Of a DNA stretch of 64,000 nucleotides, positions 34,558 through 43,775 are shown in pieces. Every line of letters starts with the position of its first letter. Position 1 is the first letter of the stretch. The notes below the pieces were generated by a model. It searched no databases. It saw only the letters and a program-made list of their open reading frames with translations, and had not been told where the DNA came from. The position numbers were made by a program, and so were the translations under genes. The stretch is taken from assembly GCF_043195105.1 (NCBI RefSeq), contig NZ_JBAFWO010000002.1; one strand, given 5' to 3'. The stretch comes from NCEH01 sp002257205 (GTDB lineage: Bacteria; Pseudomonadota; Alphaproteobacteria; Rhizobiales; Xanthobacteraceae).

Positions 34558-34573
34558 GTATCCTTTTTGATAC
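34558..34573. promoter_or_regulatory. Palindromic operator, probably for the HxlR regulator
   Basis: GTATCCTTTTTGATAC: perfect GTATC/GATAC arms around six bases, in the 100-base gap between the divergent hxlR and oxidoreductase genes. Position and A/T content fit an HxlR operator. Confidence 0.6.
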
Positions 34574-34651
34574 TATGTGCGATTTATGTGCGTTCTTGCG
34601 TAAAGGGAGCGTACCCGGCATTTTCGCGCCAGTCCAGAACTGGAGATTTCC

Positions 34652-35677
34652 ATGCGTGCCGTCGGCTATCAGCATTCCCTTCCCATCGATGATGCCCTGG
34701 CCCTGAGCGATATCGATCTGCCCCGTCCGGTCGCCACGGGCCGGGACCTGCTGGTTGAGGTGCGCGCCGTATCGGTCAATCCTGTGGACACCAAGGTGCG
34801 CCGCCGCGCCGCCGCCGAGGCGGGGGAATGGAAGGTGCTCGGCTGGGATGCGGCGGGTGTCGTGGTCGAGGCCGGGCCGGACGCCACCTTCTTCAAGCCG
34901 GGCGACGCAGTTTTTTACGCCGGCGCGCTGGGCCGGCAGGGCACGAACGCCGAGTTCCACCTGGTGGATGAGCGGATCGTCGGCAAGAAACCCGCCACGC
35001 TCAATTGGGCGGAGGCGGCCGCTCTGCCCCTGACGGCTCTCACCGCCTGGGAGACGCTGTTCGATCGCCTTCAGGTGGCGCAGCCGGTCGTGGGCGTTGC
35101 GCCCGTGCTTCTGATCATCGGCGGCGCGGGTGGGGTCGGCTCCATCGCCGTGCAACTGGCCCGCAAGCTCACCGACCTGACCGTGATCGCCACCGCCTCG
35201 CGGGCGGAGACGCAGCAATGGGTGCGCGATCTCGGCGCGCATCATGTGGTGGATCATTCCAAGCCGCTGGCGGAACAGGTCAAGGCGCTGGGCCTTGGGG
35301 AACCCGCGTTCGTCTTTTCCACCACCAACACCGACCAGCATCTGAGCGCGATCGCGGAGCTGATCGCCCCTCAGGGCCGTTTTGCCCTGATCGACGATCC
35401 TGCCACGCTGGACATCAACGGCTTCAAGCGCAAGAGCGTGTCGGCGCATTGGGAACTCATGTTCACCCGCTCGATGTTCGAGACGGCGGACATGGAGGCG
35501 CAGCACGCCATCCTGAACGAGGTCAGCGGCCTCGTGGATGCGGGCGAAATTCGCACCACGCTCACGGAAACCTATGGCCCGATCAACGCCGCCAATCTGC
35601 GGCGCGCCCACAGCCTGCTCGAAAGCGGCCGGGCGCGGGGCAAGATCGTGCTGGAAGGGTTCGGCCCTACGGCGTGA
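34652..35677 (+). CDS. Zinc-type MDR alcohol dehydrogenase / quinone oxidoreductase family protein
   Basis: 341 residues of the medium-chain dehydrogenase superfamily, zinc-binding-alcohol-dehydrogenase subgroup that lacks obvious structural-zinc cysteines and is related to NADPH:quinone reductases. N-terminal GroES-like domain (VSVNPVDTKVRRR, GWDAAGVVVEAGPDATFFKPGD), then a nucleotide fold with LLIIGGAGGVGSIAVQLAR at about 151-169. Divergent from the HxlR regulator with the palindrome between, so probably induced by quinones, diamide-like stress or reactive aldehydes. Exact substrate unknown. Confidence 0.85.
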   Translation: MRAVGYQHSLPIDDALALSDIDLPRPVATGRDLLVEVRAVSVNPVDTKVRRRAAAEAGEWKVLGWDAAGVVVEAGPDATFFKPGDAVFYAGALGRQGTNAEFHLVDERIVGKKPATLNWAEAAALPLTALTAWETLFDRLQVAQPVVGVAPVLLIIGGAGGVGSIAVQLARKLTDLTVIATASRAETQQWVRDLGAHHVVDHSKPLAEQVKALGLGEPAFVFSTTNTDQHLSAIAELIAPQGRFALIDDPATLDINGFKRKSVSAHWELMFTRSMFETADMEAQHAILNEVSGLVDAGEIRTTLTETYGPINAANLRRAHSLLESGRARGKIVLEGFGPTA

Positions 35678-35701
35678 GCCGGGCGCCGCACCGGCGGCTT
35701 G

Positions 35702-35722
35702 CCTGGAGCCGCGCTCCAGGCG
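35702..35722. terminator. Hairpin between convergent genes
   Basis: GCCTGGAGC and GCTCCAGGC form a perfect nine-base stem around CGC, after the MDR stop and before the end of the leftward phasin-like gene. No T-run, so a factor-dependent or weak terminator. Confidence 0.45.
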
Positions 35723-35780
35723 AACACCCCGGCTGCCGCGGCATGAGCGACGCCGCAGCCTTTCATATGCATCACGCGGC

Positions 35781-36149
35781 TCAGGCGGCGTGACGATAAC
35801 TCGTATCCGGATCCTCGGCCGGAGCGGTGGGGTCCAGCAGTTTCTCCTTGCACAATTCCACGATCTCGAGCACTTCCGTGCCCCAGGCGAACGCGGATTG
35901 CTGAAGGAAGGCGGCTTCCTTGGTGAACACCGAGGTCGCCGCGTCGGGCTTCGCCATTTCGCTCATCAGGCGCATCTGCTCCTGGAGCTGGGCGGTGGCG
36001 AAGCGTTGCAGATGGGCGTTGATAGCCACCGGCAGCTCGATCCAATAGACGCGGGCCGCGGCCATCGGCCAGCCGAGCGCCGGGGTTTTGCCGGGCCACA
36101 TCTCGGCGAAGGCTTTGGTGAAGTCGGGAAAAGTCGAAGCGTCGCTCAT
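35781..36149 (-). CDS. Phasin-like protein
   Basis: 122 residues from the ATG at 36147-36149. Helical, with a tryptophan-rich N-terminal part (FTKAFAEMWPGKTPALGWP) and heptad-like helices (LQRFATAQLQEQMRLMSEMA, then EAAFLQQSAFAWGTEVLEIV). Length and amphipathic helices resemble Rhizobiales phasins, which coat polyhydroxyalkanoate granules. No PHA synthesis gene lies nearby. Monocistronic. The family call is moderate. Confidence 0.6.
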   Translation of the reverse strand: MSDASTFPDFTKAFAEMWPGKTPALGWPMAAARVYWIELPVAINAHLQRFATAQLQEQMRLMSEMAKPDAATSVFTKEAAFLQQSAFAWGTEVLEIVELCKEKLLDPTAPAEDPDTSYRHAA

Positions 36150-36346
36150 GGTCCGTCTCCGCACTGGCATAAGAGTTTAACATGCCACGAGCGGCAACGG
36201 GCGCATTGGCCTGGATCAAGGAAAGTAAATATTTTGCGCGGGCTTTTGCCTAAGTGAATGTCCGTAACTGGCGTCACTTTTATTCCTGCGGCATGAAAGG
36301 AGCCCAGACCGGAATCGGCGACGGGCAACGCCCGAGGAGACATTTT

Positions 36347-36727
36347 ATGAGCCAACTGCCTCATTCCTTCCGCGAGATCCGTCTCGAACTCGCGCGCGAA
36401 AAGGATCACCCCGAGGGGTCCCGCAATTTCGGCTATTCCTTCGTCGCGCCGCTGGATGAGAACGGCCGCATCGACGCCGATCTGTGGCACGCCAATCGCG
36501 CCGCGTGCCGGGTGGTGCGCTTCCGGCCCGGCGAGGCGGACGATATCGGCCATCTGGTGCGCCGGCCCGGCGGAAGCTGGGCGTTCCGCTATGATGTGTC
36601 CGGCGACGAGGATGACGAGTCCGGCTACCGCTTCGGCGATGAAGCCTTCGCGCCCGGCGAATATGTCTCGATCCGCGAGGATGACGAGATGCACACCTAT
36701 CGCGTAGTGTCCGTCGAGCACGTCTGA
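36347..36727 (+). CDS. Conserved hypothetical soluble protein
   Basis: 126 residues from the ATG at 36347, behind GAGGAGA. Acidic and soluble, no signal or helix, with FREIRLELAREKDHPEGSRN at the N-terminus, a Trp-His stretch DADLWHANRAACRVVRFRP and a final YVSIREDDEMHTYRVVSVE. It looks like a small all-beta domain. I recognise no named family; proteins of this kind occur in Rhizobiales. It is alone between the divergent phasin-like gene and a strong terminator, so it is a separate unit. Confidence 0.6.
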   Translation: MSQLPHSFREIRLELAREKDHPEGSRNFGYSFVAPLDENGRIDADLWHANRAACRVVRFRPGEADDIGHLVRRPGGSWAFRYDVSGDEDDESGYRFGDEAFAPGEYVSIREDDEMHTYRVVSVEHV

Positions 36728-36747
36728 CCCCGTTTGGTCGTGACGTC

Positions 36748-36785
36748 CTCCCGCGGCCGCTTGGCGTGCCCGCGGGAGTGTTTTT
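36748..36785 (+). terminator. Rho-independent terminator after the hypothetical gene
   Basis: CTCCCGCGG and CCGCGGGAG form a nine-base stem (36748-36756 and 36770-36778) around a 13-base loop, followed by TGTTTTT. Confidence 0.75.
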
Positions 36786-36812
36786 GCGCGAATGGTCTCG
36801 CGACGCTCGGCC

Positions 36813-38315
36813 TCAATAGCTCTTATATTCGGCCGTGCCCTTGGAGAGGGCGAATTCCTCCTCGGGCGAGAGCACCAGCTTGTGGCGCCCGTAGACGGCG
36901 AAATAGGCCATGCCGATGGCGAACCAGATCGCCACGCCGATGACGCCGGCGCGATAGATGGGGTCGGACAGCTGGAAATAGATGGTCACCAGCGCGATCA
37001 CGATGGTGGCCACCGCTCCGGGAATGCCGAAGGGGCTCACATAGGGCCGGGCGATCTGCGGCATGTTCTTCCGCATGAGGATGAACGACAGCGCCTGCAT
37101 CACATAGGAGAGCATGGCGCCGAACACCGCCATGTTCAGCAGCGTGCCGCCGATCACGGCCGCACCTGCTTCCACGCCGAGCGTGAACCAGATCGCCAGC
37201 ATGATCACGAGCCCCACCACCGCCCCGGCGATCATGGCCACGTGCGGCGTCTTGCGGCTGCCGTGGGTGATGGACAGGCTGCGGGGAAAATAGCCGGCGC
37301 GCGAGAGCGAATAGATCTGCCGGCCCTGGGCGTAGATGATGGTGTGGAAAGAGGCGATCAGCCCCACCACCGCGACCAGCGCCAGCAGGCTGGCGATGCC
37401 CGTGCCGTAAATGGCCTTGAAGCCGTCGAGCAGGGGTTCCAGCGAGGTGGACAGGCCGAACGCGCCGTTCGCCACCGAGGAATTCAGCCACAGGATCATG
37501 AAGGCGGAGACGATCAGCGTCGCCATGCCGGCGATGATGCCCTTGGGCATGTCGGTCTTGGGATCGACGGATTCTTCCGCCGCCAGCGGCAATTGCTCGA
37601 TGGCGAGGAACAGCCAGACCGCGAACGGCATGGCGGCGAGCGCGCCGCCGATGCCGAACGGCAGGAACGGGCCGCCGCCATTGGGCAGTTCCACCGCCGT
37701 GCCGTCGGGCCCGACGCCCATGTTCAGCGCCCAGCGCGAGAAGTCCATGACCGGGATCGCGCTGACCCAGAACGCCACCAGGCAGGCGAGCGCCGCGAGC
37801 GTGACCACCAGCGTCACCTTGAACGAGAGTTCCACGCCGACCACGTTGAGGCCGACGAAGATGATGTAGCCGAAGATCCAATAGACCGGCTGGAATTCCG
37901 GCGGCGTGCCGAAGATCGACCCCATGTAGGAGCCGATGAAGGACACCACCACGGCCGGCGTGATGACATATTCCACGTTCTCGCACAGCCCGGTCACGAA
38001 GCCGCCCCACGGCCCCATGGTGGTGCGGGCGAAGGAATAGGCCGCGCCCGTATGGGGCAAAGCGGGCGACATCTCGGCGATGCAGAAGGTGAGGCCGAGA
38101 TACATGATCGCGATGATGATGGCGGCGATGAACATGCCGCCCCAACCGCCGGAGGCGAGGCCGAGATTCCAGCCGGAAAAATGGCCGGAAATGACCGCGC
38201 CGACGCCCAGCGCCCACAGCGACCAGACGCGGGCATGGCGCTTCAATGCGCGTTGCTCGAAATATTTAACATCGACCGTGGTGTAGCTGACGCCGGAAGA
38301 TTTTTGAGCGCTCAT
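36813..38315 (-). CDS. eat: Ethanolamine permease (APC superfamily)
   Basis: 500-residue transporter with 12 helices of the amino-acid/polyamine/organocation superfamily, closest in pattern to ethanolamine permeases: ALGVGAVISGHFSGWNLGLA at about 34-53, SPALPHTGAAYSFARTTMGP at about 83-102, and LAIEQLPLAAEES near residue 222. Start ATG 38315; an in-frame ATG 27 bases upstream has no better ribosome site. It ends the leftward eutB-eutC-permease run and would import the substrate of EutBC. The family call is supported by the neighbours. Confidence 0.88.
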   Translation of the reverse strand: MSAQKSSGVSYTTVDVKYFEQRALKRHARVWSLWALGVGAVISGHFSGWNLGLASGGWGGMFIAAIIIAIMYLGLTFCIAEMSPALPHTGAAYSFARTTMGPWGGFVTGLCENVEYVITPAVVVSFIGSYMGSIFGTPPEFQPVYWIFGYIIFVGLNVVGVELSFKVTLVVTLAALACLVAFWVSAIPVMDFSRWALNMGVGPDGTAVELPNGGGPFLPFGIGGALAAMPFAVWLFLAIEQLPLAAEESVDPKTDMPKGIIAGMATLIVSAFMILWLNSSVANGAFGLSTSLEPLLDGFKAIYGTGIASLLALVAVVGLIASFHTIIYAQGRQIYSLSRAGYFPRSLSITHGSRKTPHVAMIAGAVVGLVIMLAIWFTLGVEAGAAVIGGTLLNMAVFGAMLSYVMQALSFILMRKNMPQIARPYVSPFGIPGAVATIVIALVTIYFQLSDPIYRAGVIGVAIWFAIGMAYFAVYGRHKLVLSPEEEFALSKGTAEYKSY

Positions 38316-38396
38316 GAATCGTGCCCTCTGCCCAGCGGCCACCGGAAAGCCGGTTGCCGGCCTATGATTTCTTAAAGCAAGGACCGTGCCTGAACG

Positions 38397-39182
38397 TCAG
38401 CCGCCGCCGGCGGCCGAAAGCGCGAGCGGCGGGCGCCCGTGCTCCAGCAGCGCATCGCTCTCGTCCTTCAGATCGACGCCGGTTATTTCCCGGCGCAACG
38501 CCTCCTTCAGCAGCCACGCCAGCTTGAAGGCGGCGGCATCGTGGGAAATCCCCTCGGCTCGCACGTTCGAGATGCAATTGCGCTCCGCATCCGTGCGGCC
38601 GGGGCGGGGGGCGAAGGTGAGATAGAGGCCAAGACTGTCCGGCGAGGAGAGGCCGGGCCGCTCGCCGATCATCACCAGCACCGCCCGCGCGTTGAGCGCC
38701 GCGCCCACCTCATCCCCCAGCGCCACCCGCGCCTGGGATGCGATGCAGACCGGGGAGACGCGCCATTTCTCTTTTTCGATCCACGGCTTGAGCGCTGCGA
38801 GGAAGGGCACGGCCTGCGCGTGCACGGCGGCGGACGAGAGCCCGTCCGCCACCACCAGCGCGAGATCGACGGGGTTGTGGGCGGACGTTTCAAGCGCGGC
38901 ACGGCTCGCTTCGGCGAGGCGGCGGCCGAGATCGGGCCGGCGCAGATAGATGTCGCGCGCCGGCGCGGCGCTGGCGATTTGCATGGTCTCAAAGCCGAGC
39001 GCGCGCACCTGCGCCTCCACGGCGGCGGCGTCGAACGGCGTGTGGACCGCATCGCGCGCCTGGGCATGGGCGAGGGCGAAGCACAGCACCTCCTGCGTCG
39101 GCAGGCTCGCGCCGGTGCGGCCGAGCGCGATGCGGGCCGGCGTATGTCGGGCGAAGGCGAGCCAGGGGTCGCGCTCGATCAT
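38397..39182 (-). CDS. eutC: Ethanolamine ammonia-lyase small subunit
   Basis: 261 residues from ATG 39182, which overlaps the eutB stop (ATGA). Family features: FTPARIALGRTG-like HTPARIALGRTGASLPTQEV at the N-terminus, LVVADGLSSAAVHAQAVPFL at about 110-129, VLVMIGERPGLSSPDSLGLY at about 173-192 and RNCISNVRAEG near 209-219. With EutB it forms the adenosylcobalamin-dependent enzyme converting ethanolamine to acetaldehyde and ammonia. The open frame continues upstream inside eutB but only as a shadow. Confidence 0.92.
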   Translation of the reverse strand: MIERDPWLAFARHTPARIALGRTGASLPTQEVLCFALAHAQARDAVHTPFDAAAVEAQVRALGFETMQIASAAPARDIYLRRPDLGRRLAEASRAALETSAHNPVDLALVVADGLSSAAVHAQAVPFLAALKPWIEKEKWRVSPVCIASQARVALGDEVGAALNARAVLVMIGERPGLSSPDSLGLYLTFAPRPGRTDAERNCISNVRAEGISHDAAAFKLAWLLKEALRREITGVDLKDESDALLEHGRPPLALSAAGGG

Positions 39183-40567
39183 GCCGCCCGCTCCGCCACG
39201 AAGCCCAGCAGGGGATGGCCCCCATCGGCGGGCAGAAGGCGCCCGTCCGCGCCGGTGATGTGCATGGATTGGAGCCATGCTTCGAATTCCGGCGCCCGCT
39301 TCAGCCCGAACACTTCGCGCACATAAAGGGCATCGTGGAACGAGGTCGACTGATAATTGAGCATCACATCGTCGGCGCCGGGAATGCCCATGATGTAAGT
39401 CACGCCCGCCGCCGCCAGCAGCGTGAGCAGGGTGTCCATGTCGTCCTGGTCGGCTTCGGCATGGTTGGTGTAGCAGACGTCCACGCCCAGCGGCACGCCG
39501 AGCAGCTTGCCGCAGAAATGATCTTCCAGCCCGGCGCGGATGATCTGCTTGCCGTCATAGAGATATTCCGGGCCGATGAAGCCCACCACCGTATTCACCA
39601 GCAGCGGCTCGAACGCGCGGGCGACCGCATAGGCGCGCGCCTCGCAGGTCTGCTGGTCCACGCCATGATGCGCATTGGCGGAGAGCGCGGCGCCCTGGCC
39701 GGTCTCGAAATACATGGCATTGGCGCCGAGCGTGCCGCGCTTCAGCGACCGGGCGGCGTCATAGCCTTCGCGCAACACCGCAAGATCAATGCCGAACGAG
39801 CGGTTGGCGGCCTGCGTCCCGGCGACGGACTGGAACACCAGGTCCACCGGCGCCCCCCGGTTCATCAGCTCGATGGAGGTGGTCACATGGGTCAGCACGC
39901 AGCTCTGGGTGGGGATGGCGAAGCGCGTGATGACCGCATCCATCAGCTTCAGCAGCCGGTCGAGCACCGGCAGGCTGTCGGAGGCGGGATTGATGCCGAT
40001 CACCGCATCGCCGCAGCCATAGAGCAGGCCGTCCAGGATGGCGGCGGAAACGCCGGCGGCATCGTCGGTGGGATGGTTGGGCTGGAGGCGCACGGCCATG
40101 GTGCCGGGCAGGCCGATGGTGTTGCGGAAGCGCGTGACCACCCGGCATTTCTTCGCCACCAGGATCAGATCCTGGTTGCGCATGATCTTGGAGACCGCCG
40201 CCACCATCTCCGGCGTCAGGCCGGTGGCAAGGCGCGCGAGGGTTTCCGGCGTCGCCTGATCCGAGAGCAGATAATCGCGGAAATCGCCCACGGTGAGGCT
40301 CGCGACGGGGGCGAAGGCGGAATCATCGTGCCCGTCGAGGATGAGGCGCGTGACCTCGTCGTCCTCATAGGGGACCAGCGCCGTGGAGAGGAAGGTCTTC
40401 AGCGGCACTTCGGCGAGGCACATCTTGGCGGCGACATTCTCCTCCGCGCTGGTCGCGGCGATGCCGGCGAGCATGTCGCCGGAGCGCAGGGGCGTGGCCT
40501 TCGCCATCAGATCCTTGAGGTCGGCGAACACGTAGCTGCGCGGACCGATGCGGTGGATGAAGGGCAT
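39179..40567 (-). CDS. eutB: Ethanolamine ammonia-lyase large subunit
   Basis: 462 residues, normal length for EutB, a TIM barrel that binds ethanolamine and adenosylcobalamin. Clear family sequences: DMLAGIAATSAEENVAAKMC (about 31-50), YGCGDAVIGINPASDS (about 209-224), SIELMNRGAPVDLVFQSVAG (about 252-271), MYFETGQGAALSANAHHGVD (about 302-321) and GEYLYDG-like GPEYLYDGKQIIRAGLEDHF near 350. No eutA reactivase and no microcompartment shell genes are in the window, so this is a cytosolic, metabolosome-free ethanolamine pathway. Confidence 0.95.
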   Translation of the reverse strand: MPFIHRIGPRSYVFADLKDLMAKATPLRSGDMLAGIAATSAEENVAAKMCLAEVPLKTFLSTALVPYEDDEVTRLILDGHDDSAFAPVASLTVGDFRDYLLSDQATPETLARLATGLTPEMVAAVSKIMRNQDLILVAKKCRVVTRFRNTIGLPGTMAVRLQPNHPTDDAAGVSAAILDGLLYGCGDAVIGINPASDSLPVLDRLLKLMDAVITRFAIPTQSCVLTHVTTSIELMNRGAPVDLVFQSVAGTQAANRSFGIDLAVLREGYDAARSLKRGTLGANAMYFETGQGAALSANAHHGVDQQTCEARAYAVARAFEPLLVNTVVGFIGPEYLYDGKQIIRAGLEDHFCGKLLGVPLGVDVCYTNHAEADQDDMDTLLTLLAAAGVTYIMGIPGADDVMLNYQSTSFHDALYVREVFGLKRAPEFEAWLQSMHITGADGRLLPADGGHPLLGFVAERAA

Positions 40568-40658
40568 TCACAAGGCTCCCGCACGCTGAACGTGTCGATT
40601 ATGAAGCAATATTTATGCCTTACAAGAAATCCCTTCCGCCTGTCGTCAGCGCGCGGCC

Positions 40659-42185
<1,527 letters not shown>

Positions 42186-42291
42186 CGGAAAGCTCGCGAA
42201 TGAGAAAGGCGACGGGTCGCGGACAGGGGGACTGAGGAGAGGTCGGGGCAGGGAGGGGCGGCCGGTGCGTCCGCGCGGGCCGGCCGACCGG

Positions 42292-42347
42292 CGCGGACCT
42301 GCCCCCGCGGACCTGCCCCCGCGGATCTACCAGCGCGGATCTGGCGG
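42292..42347. repeat. 14-bp tandem repeat, four units, at the 3' end of the Nudix gene
   Basis: Four head-to-tail units starting CGCGGACCTGCCCC; units 1 and 2 are identical, units 3 and 4 diverge (CGCGGATCTACCAG and CGCGGATCTGGCGG). It spans the Nudix stop codon at 42327, so the last codons of the protein lie within it. Confidence 0.7.
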
Positions 42348-42770
42348 CTGGTCACCTTCGATCTCGGCGAGACGGCGCAGGGTGCCGGCGGTGACATCCT
42401 CGGGCAAAGCGTCGCGTGGGAAGAAGCGCACCTCGCGAATCTCCAGATTGGGGCCGGGCAGCGCTTCGAAGGAGAAGCGCGGCACGATATAGCAGGCCAC
42501 ATGATCGCGTCCGCCGACGCGCGGATTGAAATAGAGCCCCTGCAGCACCAGCGGGCCCTCGGCGGTGACGGCCGCTTCTTCCATCAGCTCGCGCCGGGCC
42601 GCCTCTTCCGTGGTTTCGCCCACATCCACGCCGCCGCCGGGAAAATGCCAGCCGGGCGTATAGGAATGGCGCACCAGCAGGACGCGCCGCGCGTCGTCCA
42701 TGACGATGGTGCGCACACCGAGGGTGAGGCCGTGGCGCACGCGCCGGATGAGCGGAAGCAGAGGCAGCAT
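42327..42770 (-). CDS. Nudix hydrolase
   Basis: 147 residues from the ATG at 42768-42770. The Nudix box occupies residues 46-68 (GGVDVGETTEEAARRELMEE and following), with Gly46, Glu52, Arg60, Glu61, Glu64 and Glu65 present; the usual late Gly is Ala. Such proteins hydrolyse nucleoside diphosphates linked to other groups; the substrate cannot be read here. An upstream extension of the frame is a shadow of the GST gene. Confidence 0.88.
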   Translation of the reverse strand: MLPLLPLIRRVRHGLTLGVRTIVMDDARRVLLVRHSYTPGWHFPGGGVDVGETTEEAARRELMEEAAVTAEGPLVLQGLYFNPRVGGRDHVACYIVPRFSFEALPGPNLEIREVRFFPRDALPEDVTAGTLRRLAEIEGDQPPDPRW

Positions 42771-42844
42771 GGCCGCCTTATAGCGCGTCCGCGCGCGCCT
42801 GACAGCGGGAGCCTTCCTCCCACGCACAGGGCCGGCGCGCGGCC

Positions 42845-43456
42845 TCACGCGGCGAGCGCCTCCGCCTCGATGGCGTTGGCGCGCTGGAACGCCGGGCGCG
42901 CCTCGCAGCGTGCCACATAGGCGGTGAACACCGGCCGGGGCTCGATCACCTTGAGAAGCGTCAGCCCGTACCAGACATTGCTGCCCACCATCACGTCGGC
43001 GGCGGTGAACTGTTCCCCCAGCAGATAGGGTCCCGGCGCCAGCGCCGCTTCCAGCACGTCCATGACGCGCTCGAAACTGCCCCAGCCGGCGGCCCGGCTC
43101 GGCAGGTTCACCCCGGCGAGCTTCTGGGTGAAGGCGGCTTCCATGCAGGCGGCGTCCCAGAACAGCCATTGCAGATAGCGGCCCCGGCGCGGGTCGCCGA
43201 TCGCGGGGGCAAGATGGGCCTCCGGTGCCTTCTCCGCGACATAGAGGCAGATGGCGCCGCTCTCGGCGATCCGCGCGTCGCCATCCTCCAGCGCCGGCAC
43301 CTTCATCATGGGATTGATGGCGCGAAACTCCGCCGAGGCGATGAACGGCCCGTCGAGCGGCACCAACTGGCGCTCATAGGGCAATCCGGCCTCCTCCAGC
43401 AGCCACAAGGCGCGGAACGCGCGGGTCTGGGGTGCCCAATAGAGTTTCATCGCCAT
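42845..43456 (-). CDS. Glutathione S-transferase family protein
   Basis: 203 residues with an N-terminal thioredoxin-like domain (MKLYWAPQTRAFRALWLLEE, NPMMKVPALEDGD, ESGAICLYVAEK, the last containing the glutathione-binding Glu-Ser) and a helical C-terminal domain (PYLLGEQFTAADVMVGSNVW, the folding motif). I chose MAMKLYW at 43456; a second ATG lies two codons on, and the frame upstream has no better start. Leftward, last of the minus-strand run begun by the permease. Substrate unknown. Confidence 0.85.
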   Translation of the reverse strand: MAMKLYWAPQTRAFRALWLLEEAGLPYERQLVPLDGPFIASAEFRAINPMMKVPALEDGDARIAESGAICLYVAEKAPEAHLAPAIGDPRRGRYLQWLFWDAACMEAAFTQKLAGVNLPSRAAGWGSFERVMDVLEAALAPGPYLLGEQFTAADVMVGSNVWYGLTLLKVIEPRPVFTAYVARCEARPAFQRANAIEAEALAA

Positions 43457-43691
43457 GTTCCCAATCGCCTCTTGATGATAGGAACATAACAAGAACATTT
43501 TAGCGAGTCGAGGCCCGGTCGCGACATGATTCAGGCCGTCCACAGGCCCCGCGCCGGTGCGCGCCGTGCCGCAATTGCGGCACGCTTGCGAAAAAGCTAT
43601 GGGACGAAACGCCTTGCATCGCTTCGTGACGGTTCGATGCGAATTTTTGAGTTTTCCTTGCCGCTGGGGCGCAGAGCGGTGATAGTATCAG
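43457..43691. other. Divergent intergenic region upstream of the thiamine operon
   Basis: About 235 bases between the GST start and the TPP riboswitch. It must hold the promoters of both flanking units; no clear promoter could be picked. Confidence 0.4.
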
Positions 43692-43772
43692 ACGGCCTGG
43701 GGTGCCGCGCGTCACGTGCGGCTGAGATCATACCCATCGAACCTGTCTGGGTCATTCCAGCGTAGGGAGGAG
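43692..43772 (+). ncRNA. TPP (thiamine pyrophosphate) riboswitch
   Basis: Aptamer landmarks are all present and correctly ordered: GGGGTGCC at 43699-43706, GGCTGAGA at 43720-43727, ACCCATCGAACCTG at 43732-43745, CTGGGTCATTCCAGCG in the P4-P5 arm, and CGTAGGGAGGA at the 3' end. The thiO Shine-Dalgarno (GGGAGGAG) is part of the P1 3' strand, so ligand binding should hide it and block translation. Controls thiOSGE. Confidence 0.93.
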
Positions 43773-43775
43773 CCG

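Noticed and set aside
38316..38396. Missing gene between the permease and eutC
   Set aside because: Only 81 bases, no open frame; normal intergenic gap.
42771..43169. N-terminal extension of the Nudix frame into the GST gene
   Set aside because: The added 130 residues are antisense-like, arginine-rich and without homology; the ATG at 42770 gives a normal Nudix protein.
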